A model generated the notes under the pieces. It was not told the DNA's origin. It ran no database searches and saw nothing but the letters and a program-made list of their open reading frames with translations. Of a stretch of DNA of 64,000 nucleotides, positions 51,767 through 61,131 are shown piece by piece (the stretch's first letter is position 1; each line of letters opens with the position of its first letter). Location: the NCBI GenBank assembly GCA_963675565.2, contig CAXXYD010000002.1:992001-1056000 (forward strand), in the 5' to 3' direction. Both the position numbers and the translations under genes were made by a program. The stretch comes from JARRKU01 sp963675565. GTDB taxonomy: Bacteria; Desulfobacterota; Desulfobacteria; Desulfobacterales; Desulfosarcinaceae.

Positions 51767-52108
51767 TCAATCAAGGCACCTGAGACCCATGCCGTATCGA
51801 ATTGTGTCTTTTTCGGGAAGTTCCTGCATCCATTTGACTTCCGCCAGGCATAGGGACCGCGGCCGGTCTTCATCTGAAATGGAGGCGGGCAAAGTGGGAT
51901 ACCGAACCATTCGCACTATCAGAATGTTACCTGGCGCGTATTGATGGGAAGATACGATATAGGAGCCGCCGTCTGAAAAATTCCGCATAACCCCATCCGA
52001 TGCATCCGTAGGCCCGTTGCAGAAAAATGGACGGCACGAAATGGCCGCTTCGGTGGGGGTGCGGTTACCGGCTCTTTGAAACCTGTGTCGTTGCGTTGTA
52101 TTCTTCAT
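51767..52108 (-). CDS. PilZ-domain protein
   Basis: 113 residues from ATG 52108 (GAGAGGG upstream). The pattern of an N-terminal RHRFQRAGNRTPTEAA (the RxxxR c-di-GMP contact, here RHRFQR), then DGVMRNFSDGGSYIV (in place of D/NxSxxG) and GNILIVRMV, LAEVKWMQEL, RYGMGLRCL, is that of PilZ domains. If it still binds c-di-GMP it may link this signal to the neighbouring glycogen genes. That link is inference. Confidence 0.75.
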   Translation of the reverse strand: MKNTTQRHRFQRAGNRTPTEAAISCRPFFCNGPTDASDGVMRNFSDGGSYIVSSHQYAPGNILIVRMVRYPTLPASISDEDRPRSLCLAEVKWMQELPEKDTIRYGMGLRCLD

Positions 52109-52222
52109 TTTCCCGCCCTCTCCGGCAGTGCTATTGTTCACAGGATCACGCTTGTGCAGTACGCCCTTTCCGCCTTGGGTCCGGAAAAGCCGGCATCCTG
52201 CACAAGCAGTCGTCAAAAGGAT

Positions 52223-52681
52223 CTAAGCCCCTTTAATTTCAATTTTTTTGGTCTTGCTGTCCCCGATCTTTTTGAGCACCAGCTTCAGCACCCCTTTTTT
52301 GTAAGTCGCATCGATGGCTTCCGGGCTGACCTCAGCGGGCAGTTCCAATGTGCGGCAGAAACTGCCGTAAGTTCTTTCCAGACGATGAATATTTTCTTCC
52401 TTCTCCTCTTTTTCCTGCTTTTTTTCACCGCTGATGGTCAACACCCGACCATCCAGTTTCACATCGATGTCCTTGGCTTCGCACCCCGGGATTTCGGCCT
52501 TGACCGTAACTTCGCTTTTGCCTTCGCTCACATCCACCCGGGGCGCCCAGAGCCCCTCTCCGAACAGCCGCCTATCGCCAAAATCCAAGTCGAAAAAGCG
52601 GTTGAACAGGCTGTCCATTTCGTCTCTGAAGCTGACCAAATTACTGCCAAATCGTCTTCTGTGGGGCATCAAATCAAACAT
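52223..52681 (-). CDS. hspA: Small heat-shock protein, Hsp20 family
   Basis: 152 residues from ATG 52681 (GAAGGAGGAA upstream). The longer frame lacks similarity. The alpha-crystallin domain runs about 45-140, with VDVSEGKSEVTVKAEIPG, the conserved YGSFCRTLELP (usual F-R-F-x-LP) and KKGVLKLVLKK. A C-terminal IEIKGA follows in place of the usual I-x-I motif. An ATP-independent holdase chaperone of the cytoplasm. No sigma-32 promoter was picked out. Confidence 0.93.
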   Translation of the reverse strand: MFDLMPHRRRFGSNLVSFRDEMDSLFNRFFDLDFGDRRLFGEGLWAPRVDVSEGKSEVTVKAEIPGCEAKDIDVKLDGRVLTISGEKKQEKEEKEENIHRLERTYGSFCRTLELPAEVSPEAIDATYKKGVLKLVLKKIGDSKTKKIEIKGA

Positions 52682-52916
52682 GGCATTTCCTCCTTCATTT
52701 TTGGTCTTTTTTCCCTGATTGTCCCTTGGCCCCATAGCGCCAGCCAAGCCTTGCACATAGATTTCGGCACTGTTGACCATCAATAGGCGTCAGAGGCCGT
52801 CCAACGCACCCCGCCATACCCGTGCCGCTGTAGCATGGACTTTCAAACGCTTCGCATAAGGCAGATGATACCCGGGCAGCAACAGAAAAGGCCTCCATCG
52901 GAACCGCCACGGAATG

Positions 52917-53225
52917 CTACAGGTCGATCACCGAATTATGGCTGTCACCGAAAGGCGTGGGAAAATAGTCATCGGCATCGGGATCGTTATCCCAGTGGGT
53001 CTGCCCCAGCAAGTAACGGAACTGGTAGGAACGCCCCCTTTGCAACTCCAGGGTGGCGCTGAAGGCACCGTTTTTCAACCGCTTCATGGGCGTTGCCGAA
53101 GGCGACCAGTTGTTGAACTCGCCCACCACATGCGCCGTCCTGACGTCATTTGCCAGACTTTCCGGAATTTTGAACGTCACCTTGCATACAGGTCTGCTTT
53201 TTAAAAACTGTTTGCGAATGCCCAT
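52917..53225 (-). CDS. CBM48 glycogen-binding protein
   Basis: 102 residues, consisting of one CBM48 (isoamylase N-domain/AMPK-beta-like) module: KVTFKIPESL, then VVGEFNNWSPSATPMKRLKNGAFSATLEL (aromatic W residues of the glycogen-binding site, in NNWSP) and YQFRYLLG ... WDNDPDADDY. No enzyme domain is attached. It probably binds glycogen or tethers other proteins to it, in line with glgP and glgA nearby. Confidence 0.88.
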   Translation of the reverse strand: MGIRKQFLKSRPVCKVTFKIPESLANDVRTAHVVGEFNNWSPSATPMKRLKNGAFSATLELQRGRSYQFRYLLGQTHWDNDPDADDYFPTPFGDSHNSVIDL

Positions 53226-53268
53226 GGTCCGCCTCCATTTGCTCTATTGTCTTTATCATATCGCCCTG

Positions 53269-53550
53269 TCACGTTTCGTTGAAGATCTGGCTGAACCTCC
53301 CAGTGACTTCGATTTCCGTCCATATGTTTCTCATGCGGGCTATCCGCGGAAGAAAGACATCGAGGCCGAACGCATGAATCGTTCTCAGGCCATCCGTGTC
53401 GATGGCCACTTTGCGCTGACCAAGAATCGCCTGGTCCAGTATGTTTATCAACTCGCATGCAGACGACCCATCGAAATCACCGAAAAGCTTCAGTGCCATG
53501 GATCGATTGCGGCTCTCTTTTCTGGACACACGGAAATTGCTGGCCACCAA
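53269..53550 (-). CDS. STAS-domain protein
   Basis: 93 residues. ALKLFGDFDGSSACELINILDQA and KVAIDTDGLRTIHAFGLDVFLPRI match the STAS fold of anti-sigma-factor antagonists. The position of the phosphorylated Ser in SpoIIAA (DSSG) is here TIHAFG, so it lacks the phospho-site and is not regulated in the classical way. It lies 43 bp upstream of the CBM48 gene on the same strand. Confidence 0.75.
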   Translation of the reverse strand: MVASNFRVSRKESRNRSMALKLFGDFDGSSACELINILDQAILGQRKVAIDTDGLRTIHAFGLDVFLPRIARMRNIWTEIEVTGRFSQIFNET

Positions 53551-54105
53551 TCACCTCCCTGGTTTTTTGGATTGTTGACTGCGTTTTTTCTCTCAACTTC
53601 ATAGAGCAAATCTCATGCCAGGGTTTTAATATGTATCCCATTGATTTTATGACCTTTAATTATTGCAGCCCGCCCCGGCACCCATTGGAGTGGCAATAAT
53701 TTTACCAAGCTGTAAAACATAGGCGAAACTGTCGGGACGCTTGCAGCAGGCCGGCCGGAGTCAACTGCTGTTTTGACCACAGCTGCACGGCTCCCTTCAA
53801 GGGGGCAATTCGGCAATTCGCACTGTGCTACCGATCGGTCACAGGGGCATCTCGGAAAAGCTCACCCCATCCATGGCATTATCCATGGGACAACTATGCA
53901 TCAGGTAAATGTCCTGGAAACAGGCTCTGTCGCAATTTCGAATTCGGATAAAGAGAAGTAGTTGAAAATTGTTCTCGAGGATGAATATTTTGTATACTGG
54001 TTAAACAAATTATATAGAACACAAATCAGCCATGTCAAATGATTTAATGGAATGGATGGGCGAATTATCTCCGAATCCCGATTGTACCACCCTCGAAAAC
54101 CCGTG
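53551..54105. other. Intergenic, 555 bp, no gene seen
   Basis: Between the STAS gene start and the 3' end of the FBP aldolase/phosphatase gene. It carries only short frames without ribosome-binding sites. It should contain the STAS promoter and the terminator of the upstream operon. Confidence 0.5.
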
Positions 54106-55218
54106 TTAGGAACGTATCGGTTTTTCGATCACAAAACGCTCGTCGAGCGCTTTGAGGATGCGCACGATCCCACCGTAGGACAGGGTTTCATATGGCTGCA
54201 TGGCGTTGCCGAAAAAGCCTTGACGCCGGATATCCATGGCCTTGTCGGACACGCGGGAACGCACCCGGTCCCAAAAGGGATGATCGAAAGGATCAATGGC
54301 CGGTGTCAACCGGCCGTTGCGGACGCAATAAGCGGCACAGGAGACGCTGGGCGGACCGTCGAAAAACGAGACGCCGCTGTTGAGCCGCACCGGCATGAGC
54401 GGGCCATGGTGGCTGCCGCGCAGATAGCCGCTGACGTGGGACCCCATGGCAAACGGCGCCAGAATTTCGCCGGCGGCGGGAAATGCATCCTGAACGCGCA
54501 CGATGGCCACGGGATCATCCTTGCCCAGGGTGATCCCGGCGACATGGTGCAACCGGGTGGTGCTCACAGCCACGGCCTGTTCTCCGGTGGTACGCGAGAA
54601 TATGGCGCGTATGCCAAACCGCCCTTCGTCTCTGAGCAAAGCGGCCAGGTTATAAAGATCTTCGGGTGCTTCGAGGGAAATGGAACGGTCGTATTCTTTA
54701 TAGACCACATCCATGATTTCGAAACGAAAGCCCTTGCGCAGGCGGTTGGACAACAGCAGACCGGAACAGTGCATGGGGTCTGCAAAAGCCTGGTAAAAAG
54801 GCAGATTGAATGCACCGGGCAGACTTTTGTCGATGGAAAAAACCAGGAAGGCCTCGTTGGCGCGTTCCTCGAAGCTGATCTGGGCCAGGGACGGACCAAA
54901 TCCTTTGGCTGCGCCGGATATCCCCTTGTCGAAAATATCCTGGCCGGCGCCGTAAAGCCCTTGTTCCACCGCCGCACGCCCCCCCTGGGAGAATGCGTCC
55001 CAAATCATATCCTGCACACTGCTCCCAACGGATTCCCCCTGATGGGTGCACAGCACCGTAATGTCATCTCCGGTAAAGTGGAGATCATAATCCAGAATCA
55101 ACTTCTCTTTATTTTGCGCCAGTGTTTCACGCATCGTTGCGACGACATGCTCACTGGGCTGCAAATGGCCGCCGATACTGCCGATATCTGCCCGCATGGC
55201 AGTGATTGTGGTTTTCAT
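54106..55218 (-). CDS. fbp: Fructose-1,6-bisphosphate aldolase/phosphatase, archaeal type
   Basis: 370 residues, full length for the family (class V FBPase). Motifs: ITAMRADIGSIGGHLQPS (Mg-binding Asp), DDITVLCTHQGESV, GYDLG-like YDLHFTGDDI, KGFGPSLAQISFEERANEAFLVFSIDK and the end YGGIVRILKAL (cited in short). This bifunctional enzyme makes fructose 6-phosphate directly from triose phosphates in one direction and is a mark of gluconeogenesis in thermophiles and some anaerobes. It lies 29 bp downstream of a phosphofructokinase gene, which works in the opposite sense. Confidence 0.92.
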   Translation of the reverse strand: MKTTITAMRADIGSIGGHLQPSEHVVATMRETLAQNKEKLILDYDLHFTGDDITVLCTHQGESVGSSVQDMIWDAFSQGGRAAVEQGLYGAGQDIFDKGISGAAKGFGPSLAQISFEERANEAFLVFSIDKSLPGAFNLPFYQAFADPMHCSGLLLSNRLRKGFRFEIMDVVYKEYDRSISLEAPEDLYNLAALLRDEGRFGIRAIFSRTTGEQAVAVSTTRLHHVAGITLGKDDPVAIVRVQDAFPAAGEILAPFAMGSHVSGYLRGSHHGPLMPVRLNSGVSFFDGPPSVSCAAYCVRNGRLTPAIDPFDHPFWDRVRSRVSDKAMDIRRQGFFGNAMQPYETLSYGGIVRILKALDERFVIEKPIRS

Positions 55219-55247
55219 GGTCCGATCTCCTTTTCACCAACCGCCGG

Positions 55248-56417
55248 TCAATAGAGAAACATGGGCTTGCCGTGGGCCGTCCGGACGACGGGCTGATAGG
55301 CCTGGGTGTCGTAAAGCGCCTCGACATCCACCTTTTTGGCGCCGCCTTGGAGGCCATCGATATTCAAAGCGGTGTAGCGCCCCTGGACCAGGGCGGCCAT
55401 TTTTCCGCTGCGTCCCTGCCCGATCAATTCAATGGCCAGATTGGCGAAGTTCATCGCCACCATCAAATCCAGCGCGTCCGGGGAGCCGCTGCGCATCAGG
55501 TAAAACAGCGGTTGAAAGATAATGCCGATACCGGTCCGCTTTTTGATGGCCTCGGCGGTCACCGCACCGATCCCGCCCAGTTTGCGGTGACCGAATGCAT
55601 CGGCATCCCCCCTCAAAGCCCTGTCGCCCCCCTGCATGACCGCCCCCTCGCTGATGGTCATCATGGCGTAGCGGCTCGGGTTGCCACTGCGGTCCGCCTC
55701 CAGAAAACCGGCCAGCCGATCGATATCGAAGGGTACTTCGGAAATGACCACCCGGTCTGCACCTGCCAGGTAGCCGGCAATCAGCGATGTTTCTCCACAA
55801 TAGCGGCCGAACAGTTCAACCACCGCAATGCGCTCGTGGGATCCGGCCGAAGTCCGCAGGGCGTGGATGAAATTGACGCTGCGGGTCACCGCAGTGGAAA
55901 AACCGATGCAGTAGTCGGTTCCGATCACATCGTTGTCCATGGTTTTGGGAATGGCGATAACCGGGAACCCCTCCTTGTGCAGCCGCATGGCAAATGACAA
56001 TGTGTCGTCTCCTCCGATGGGAACCAGCAAATCAATCCCCAAACGGGTCAGGTTCTTCAATATATGCCCGGTAAAATCTTCTTTCTTTGCAGGATCGGAA
56101 TAGGCATCCCTCAAAAATACAGGCGCGTCATTGAAACTGACCGCGCCGGGATTGGTCCGTGAGGTGTGTAAAATGGTGCCCCCGGAGCGGTCTATGGTCC
56201 GCACCCCGGCTAAATCCAGGGGCTGAATATTTTCCGCTTCCGATAGTGGGTCATCCGGCGAATAGTCCAGCAGCCCCGCCCAGCCTTTGCGGATCCCCAG
56301 TACCCGGATCCCCATCTGGGAAGCCCTCAGGACCAGTTGTTTGATGCATGGATTGAGACCGGGGACATCGCCGCCGCCCGTCAAAATGCCGATAGTGCGA
56401 ATTTTGCTGACGCCCAT
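55248..56417 (-). CDS. pfkA: 6-phosphofructokinase, predicted PPi-dependent
   Basis: 389 residues from ATG 56417 (GAAGGAGGGAG upstream). The N-terminal GILTGGGDVPGLN is the phosphate loop. The phosphoryl-donor signature is PIGGDDTLSFA with Asp in place of the Gly of ATP enzymes, and PKTMDNDV has Lys at the next determinant. That combination is known for pyrophosphate-dependent PFK. The fructose-6-phosphate part shows YCGETSLIAGYLAGADRV and MGRKL-like stretches. A reversible PPi-PFK next to FBP aldolase/phosphatase would let carbon flow both ways. Confidence 0.88.
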   Translation of the reverse strand: MGVSKIRTIGILTGGGDVPGLNPCIKQLVLRASQMGIRVLGIRKGWAGLLDYSPDDPLSEAENIQPLDLAGVRTIDRSGGTILHTSRTNPGAVSFNDAPVFLRDAYSDPAKKEDFTGHILKNLTRLGIDLLVPIGGDDTLSFAMRLHKEGFPVIAIPKTMDNDVIGTDYCIGFSTAVTRSVNFIHALRTSAGSHERIAVVELFGRYCGETSLIAGYLAGADRVVISEVPFDIDRLAGFLEADRSGNPSRYAMMTISEGAVMQGGDRALRGDADAFGHRKLGGIGAVTAEAIKKRTGIGIIFQPLFYLMRSGSPDALDLMVAMNFANLAIELIGQGRSGKMAALVQGRYTALNIDGLQGGAKKVDVEALYDTQAYQPVVRTAHGKPMFLY

Positions 56418-56431
56418 GATTGCTCCCTCCT

Positions 56432-57019
56432 TCAAACCGCCTGGCGGCGTGTATCGATTCCGGTCGAGGCCGCTTCCAGACATTGTTTCGCTTCCGAAGG
56501 CAGCAGCCGGATGAATAAACGATGGAGCGCGTGTGTCGAAAAAGGTTTGTTGATCACGTGGTCGACCACCTTTCTGGGGCCGTCGATAACCACCGGCAAG
56601 GAATTGCGGACGGCCAGATCGGACATCAAGATAACGGTGATCCGGCTTTCAGCCGCCTTTAAAACGGCGGCCAAAGCAATTCCGTCCATTTTGGGCATTT
56701 GCAGTTCGATCAGTATAATATCGAAAGGATGCACCATGAACTTATCCATTGCAGCAGCACTGGACGTAACGGCCACGCACTCAAAACCGGCCATCCTGAG
56801 CATGAACGTTACGTGCTGCAGATGATCCGCATCGTTATCCACCACCAGGATTCGCACCAGCGGATGTCTGGCGCCCTTTATCGGTTTTACGGCGGGCCAT
56901 TGCACCGCCGCAGTGCTCCGGGATCGGTTTGTGCCGGCGGACGCTCGAATCCGGAAAAAGGACTGCTCCGTTCGACAGGAACGGGTTGTGTGGAATGAAC
57001 GGCCTTTGCCCCGTACCAT
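56432..57019 (-). CDS. Response regulator with Glu at the phosphoacceptor site
   Basis: 195 residues from ATG 57019 (GGAGG upstream). Residues about 1-55 are basic and disordered. The receiver domain (about 55-180) shows RILVVDNDADH, FDIILIELQMPKMDG, VILMSDL and INKPFS. The phosphorylatable Asp (usual IILLDLQMP) is Glu in ILIELQMP, while the acidic pocket, the Ser and the Lys are kept. Such a change often mimics phosphorylation. No output domain follows. It lies 14 bp upstream of the PFK gene, so it is probably in that operon. Confidence 0.8.
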   Translation of the reverse strand: MVRGKGRSFHTTRSCRTEQSFFRIRASAGTNRSRSTAAVQWPAVKPIKGARHPLVRILVVDNDADHLQHVTFMLRMAGFECVAVTSSAAAMDKFMVHPFDIILIELQMPKMDGIALAAVLKAAESRITVILMSDLAVRNSLPVVIDGPRKVVDHVINKPFSTHALHRLFIRLLPSEAKQCLEAASTGIDTRRQAV

Positions 57020-57627
57020 CGTCTGCCTCCTTATATATTCCCGTAGTTCAAAATCACCACTGCCTGCCGGAAACACCACACGATAACGGCTCCGCCACGC
57101 GGTGATCGATCCGGACGCTGAAACCAACCACGGCTGAACGGCGCATGGTGGAATTTGAAATGGGATGCTTTTCCTGAAGATAGGTTCAGCAATGGCTGTG
57201 CCAACCGGCGCGTCGCCTTAAGCAATTGGAATCATGCCATTAATATACTACCCACCACAACCGAAGGGACAATCGCCGGCGCAAATAGCTGACACATTGG
57301 AAAGCACCCGGACAGGGGGGACGGCATCAATAGCGGGGGATATCCCCCGAGGGGTTTATCCGTCCCCGGAAGGTTCTACGGCAATACTATGGCCGGAACA
57401 GATGAAGCGCATGAAAAATGCCAACCATCGGTTTCATGAGCGAACATCCACTGGCGGTGGTCATTTGAAACACTCGAATGTTTTAAACGCAAGGCTTTCA
57501 CCGCAGATGAATTGACCGAAAAATATGCGCCCAGTTCACAAATATGTTCAAATCACCGTTTCATCCAGTGCATTTCGGGCCGGAAAGAAAATTATGCAAT
57601 TTCAACGCCGTAAGTAAAATGATCGGC
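57020..57627. other. Intergenic, 608 bp, no gene supported
   Basis: It holds the upstream region of the response-regulator operon and the downstream end of the SbcC-like gene. A 93-residue frame at 57234-57515 (+) lacks a ribosome-binding site and protein-like composition. Confidence 0.5.
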
Positions 57628-60600
57628 TTACAAATGGTGGATTTGAAGGGTTCCCTTGCTTTTGAGGCGGTTGGCGGCTTCCACGATCTGCCTGTGGTGG
57701 GTAAAAAGAATCACCTGATTTTTCTTCGATAAATCCGCAAGGGCGGTAAGTGTTGCATTGGACCGCTCGTCATCGAAATTGATCAGAATATCGTCCACGA
57801 TAAAGGGCATGGGCTCACTGCGTTCAAGGCGCCACTCCAGTGTGGCCAGACGCAGGGCAAGAAAAAGCTGATCACGGGTTCCCGAGCTCATTTTCTCCAC
57901 GGTCAGCCGCAGGTTGTCCGGTCGCGTGCCGACGAGAATCGGTTCGCCCTTGTCATCCACATCGGTGCGCAGCCCGGAAAAGGAGCCCAGGGTCAGATCG
58001 TGGAAATATCTGGAGGCGATTTTTAAAACCGGGTCCTGATGTTCTTCACGGTAGCGCTCGATCTCCTGCTGTAAAATCCTGGAAGCCAGTTTTAACCGCA
58101 CGTACCGGTCCGCCAGCCGCCGTATCCTGGCCAGTTCATGCTCCATCTCTTCCGCTGTCTCAGCAGCCTTTGCATTGCCGTCCATTGCGGCAAGTCTGGT
58201 GTTTTGCTCGCCGATCACCTGGGAGATTCTATTGATCTCCGGATTGATCCTTTCCTCGATATCCCGCTTTAATGACGCGATCATGCCGGGCAATTCATCG
58301 GCATTCACCTCTGCCGCCTGCCTGGCAAGCGCTTCAATGGATACACCGGCACCGATTTTGGCCAGGGTGGCCTCTGCGTCGGATATCTTTCCCTGAAGCC
58401 GCTGGTATTCCGAAAACGTGCCGATGACGGCCGCCAACGCTTCCGGCTTTTCACATTTGGCGATCTGGAGCAGTTCTTCCATCTGCGCATTGGCACTTCG
58501 CAGTTTATTTTGCGCTGCGGCCATCTCTTCCTGCAAAGCGTCTATCTCCCTGGACAGTTGATCCTGCAGTGTACCGTCCTTTTGGGCCTGACCGAGCAGG
58601 GTCCGCAACTGCAAAATGGTCTGGTCCAGCGGCAGGGCCGACAAGGCGGGCGCCACCTTTTCAACCAGGGCCCTGACCTCCTGCTCGAGCTCAGCCGCAT
58701 CACGGTCGATGCCGTCAATACGCTTTTTGAGATCATCGGCTTCTTTCAGCTTGTCAAAGCAGTTCTGCAGGGTTTCGATGAGGTCAATGGCCTCTGTCGT
58801 GGAGATCTCATCCTTGAGCCCCAGGCCCAGAAGGGCCTTTTGCCACTGTTCGCGCCACTTGGCCAGGGCGTCTTTGGCCGTTTCCAGATCTTCCTGTGCC
58901 CGGGAAAATGCGGTTTTCGCTTTTTCATGCCGCTCGGTCAATTTTTCAAAATCCATCTTCTGACCGGCAATCCGCTCCAAGACCGCCTCGGCCGAAATCA
59001 GAACAGGCGCAAGTGTTTCGTCGGCAGAAGGGGCCGTCTCTCCTATGGCATCAAGCTCTTTGAGCAACGCCTGCCTCAGATCCTTGCGTCGCTTTTCCTC
59101 CAGCCCGATGTCCTGTTCCTTTTTAAAGATATCCCCCACCTTGAAGCGCAGTTTGTCCATCTGGGCCAGCCAACCGTTCATTTCCTTTGGAGACAGCGGT
59201 GTAATTCCGACCGGTTGCCACTCACCCGTCCAGGATTCATCCAGTTCTTGCGCATGTTTATCGTACGCCGTTTTTTCCCTGGCATTTTCAGACAAGGCCT
59301 CCTGCAGGTCCTCCACCCGGGCCCGCAGGTCGGCGGCCTTGGCCACCCGGTCTGCCTCCCGGCGCAGCCGATCGGCAACAAGATCCGCCTGCCCCACATT
59401 TCGGGCATACGCTTCGGCAAGCGGCTGATCAGGATCATAACGCCGGCTTTCTTCGGACACATCCTCCTGTTCAAGCCACTGCCGCCGTATCAGCTGCCAT
59501 CCCAGATCCCGTTTTTCACGGGACCGGGTCAGCTCCTGCTCCGACGGGACTTGGCCGGTATAGGCCACCTTTTTGATTTCAACCCGGGCGCGATGCAGAT
59601 CTTTTTCAATATCGACGCGCTCTTTTTCAATCTCCCGCCGTTGACCGGCCATCTCGCTGAAACGGTTCTCGTACTGCTGCACTGTTTCAGGCAATGGCAG
59701 CCAGAGTTCCATAAGGGCAGCCAGTTCACCGGCCCAAAGGCCCATTCGCTTGAGCTCCGCAAGGCAGTTTTTTTTATTCAGCTCGACATCACGCGTCCCT
59801 TTATCCAGCCGGTCATCGATATTGCCCGCCTTTTGCGCCAGCTTCACAGCCTGGAAAAGGCGCCCAGGCTCCCTGGCCTCGGGCAATGCGGCCAATGCAC
59901 GGGCGGCCTCCTGACATTCGTGTCCGGCGGCATGGCTCTGTTTACTTGCATGCGAAAGCTGCTGGCTGATGGTTTCATATCGGCCGCTCAAAGTTTGCAC
60001 CGTTTTTTTCCTGGTGAGCATAGGCCGCAATGTCTCCACCTCATCCAGCGGCAAATCGGGCCGAACCTGCTTCAGCAAACGCGCCGCCTCCGCACGCAGG
60101 CTGATGCGCATGCCATTTCTTTCCGGCCGGTCCTTCTGCCCTTTGCGGTATTCACCCAGACGCTGATGAAAATTATCCACCTTCTCGGAATGCGCGACAA
60201 GATCCTTATTGAACGAAATGGCCTTACGTTTTTCTTCAAGCTTAGCCTGGCGGTCCGTGTCTTTTTGCAGCTGCAGCCGGGCGTCACGCATTTGCTGGCT
60301 GACCTGTTGATGCGTTGCCGAAAAACCTGGATTCAGGGGAACAACCGCGCCCAACGCCAGCAACTGATCCTGCCAGGATTTTAACGCCGCCAGTTCCGGA
60401 ACCGCCTGCTGCAATCGCTCCAGGCGATACAATTCTGTATTCTTGTGCGCCCGCTCTTTTTCTAACCGCATCCGTTCCGTCTCGGCATTTTTCAGCGCCT
60501 CCTGGTGATTTTTCCAGTCCCTGGATGACAGGCTGGCTGCCTTGACCGCTTTCTGCAGATCTTTGAATTTTTTGACGGCCATGTTGATCTGAGGCAGTTG

Positions 60601-61131
60601 CCCGGCCGATTTAAAAAGGCCGGCCGCCTCATTCTCAAGCTGATCGATGACCTCTCGCAAAGTCGAAATGCCTGCACCGGCGGCAAACAGCGCTTTTCCC
60701 ACCTCACCTTTCTGGGCAAGAATTTCTTCGCCGCCACGCACCAGAGCGTCATGATCAATGCCGAAGAGAGACTCGAAAATGTCCGGTCCGACCCCTTGGA
60801 TAAATGGCGCCAATACACCCGAATCAATGGGATTGCCAGCCTCATCGACCACATCGCCGATACGCTTTTTGCGGCGCTGAAAGCAAACCTGCTCTCCGGC
60901 ACTATTTTCAAGACAGCCGCCGACCAGCAGATGATCATAGTTGTGAAGGAAATTGTCCGGAGTCTGTTGGGGAAACCCGTACAGGAGCGCCTTGAGGGCC
61001 CGCAGCGAACTGCTTTTGCCCGCCTCGTTGGGGCCGAAAATGATGTGAAGGCCCGGCTCCGCGGAATCAAAGGATAGCGTCTGGTCCGTGAAAGGGCCGA
61101 AAGCCTTCAGATCGAGGCGCTTCAATTTCAT
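57628..61131 (-). CDS. SbcC/YhaN-like AAA ATPase
   Basis: 1167 residues. The Walker A motif is FGPNEAGKSSSLRALKALL (about 34), typical of the Rad50-type YhaN family. Long coiled-coil arms cover about 190-980. The C-terminal part has KMSSGTRDQLFLALRLATLEW (ABC signature), then PFIVDDILINFDDERSNATL (Walker B) and VILFTHHRQIVE (H-loop). No zinc-hook CxxC was seen between the arms. It acts with the nuclease upstream (4-bp overlap at 61128-61131) in DNA end processing. Confidence 0.9.
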   Translation of the reverse strand: MKLKRLDLKAFGPFTDQTLSFDSAEPGLHIIFGPNEAGKSSSLRALKALLYGFPQQTPDNFLHNYDHLLVGGCLENSAGEQVCFQRRKKRIGDVVDEAGNPIDSGVLAPFIQGVGPDIFESLFGIDHDALVRGGEEILAQKGEVGKALFAAGAGISTLREVIDQLENEAAGLFKSAGQLPQINMAVKKFKDLQKAVKAASLSSRDWKNHQEALKNAETERMRLEKERAHKNTELYRLERLQQAVPELAALKSWQDQLLALGAVVPLNPGFSATHQQVSQQMRDARLQLQKDTDRQAKLEEKRKAISFNKDLVAHSEKVDNFHQRLGEYRKGQKDRPERNGMRISLRAEAARLLKQVRPDLPLDEVETLRPMLTRKKTVQTLSGRYETISQQLSHASKQSHAAGHECQEAARALAALPEAREPGRLFQAVKLAQKAGNIDDRLDKGTRDVELNKKNCLAELKRMGLWAGELAALMELWLPLPETVQQYENRFSEMAGQRREIEKERVDIEKDLHRARVEIKKVAYTGQVPSEQELTRSREKRDLGWQLIRRQWLEQEDVSEESRRYDPDQPLAEAYARNVGQADLVADRLRREADRVAKAADLRARVEDLQEALSENAREKTAYDKHAQELDESWTGEWQPVGITPLSPKEMNGWLAQMDKLRFKVGDIFKKEQDIGLEEKRRKDLRQALLKELDAIGETAPSADETLAPVLISAEAVLERIAGQKMDFEKLTERHEKAKTAFSRAQEDLETAKDALAKWREQWQKALLGLGLKDEISTTEAIDLIETLQNCFDKLKEADDLKKRIDGIDRDAAELEQEVRALVEKVAPALSALPLDQTILQLRTLLGQAQKDGTLQDQLSREIDALQEEMAAAQNKLRSANAQMEELLQIAKCEKPEALAAVIGTFSEYQRLQGKISDAEATLAKIGAGVSIEALARQAAEVNADELPGMIASLKRDIEERINPEINRISQVIGEQNTRLAAMDGNAKAAETAEEMEHELARIRRLADRYVRLKLASRILQQEIERYREEHQDPVLKIASRYFHDLTLGSFSGLRTDVDDKGEPILVGTRPDNLRLTVEKMSSGTRDQLFLALRLATLEWRLERSEPMPFIVDDILINFDDERSNATLTALADLSKKNQVILFTHHRQIVEAANRLKSKGTLQIHHL

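Noticed and set aside
57234..57515. 93-residue plus-strand ORF
   Set aside because: No ribosome-binding site, Pro/Gly/Ser/Thr-rich composition and no conserved pattern.
58510..60384. 624-residue plus-strand frame opposite the SbcC-like gene
   Set aside because: It lies wholly within the coiled-coil part of the ATPase, has no ribosome-binding site and an atypical Leu/Gln/Pro-rich composition.
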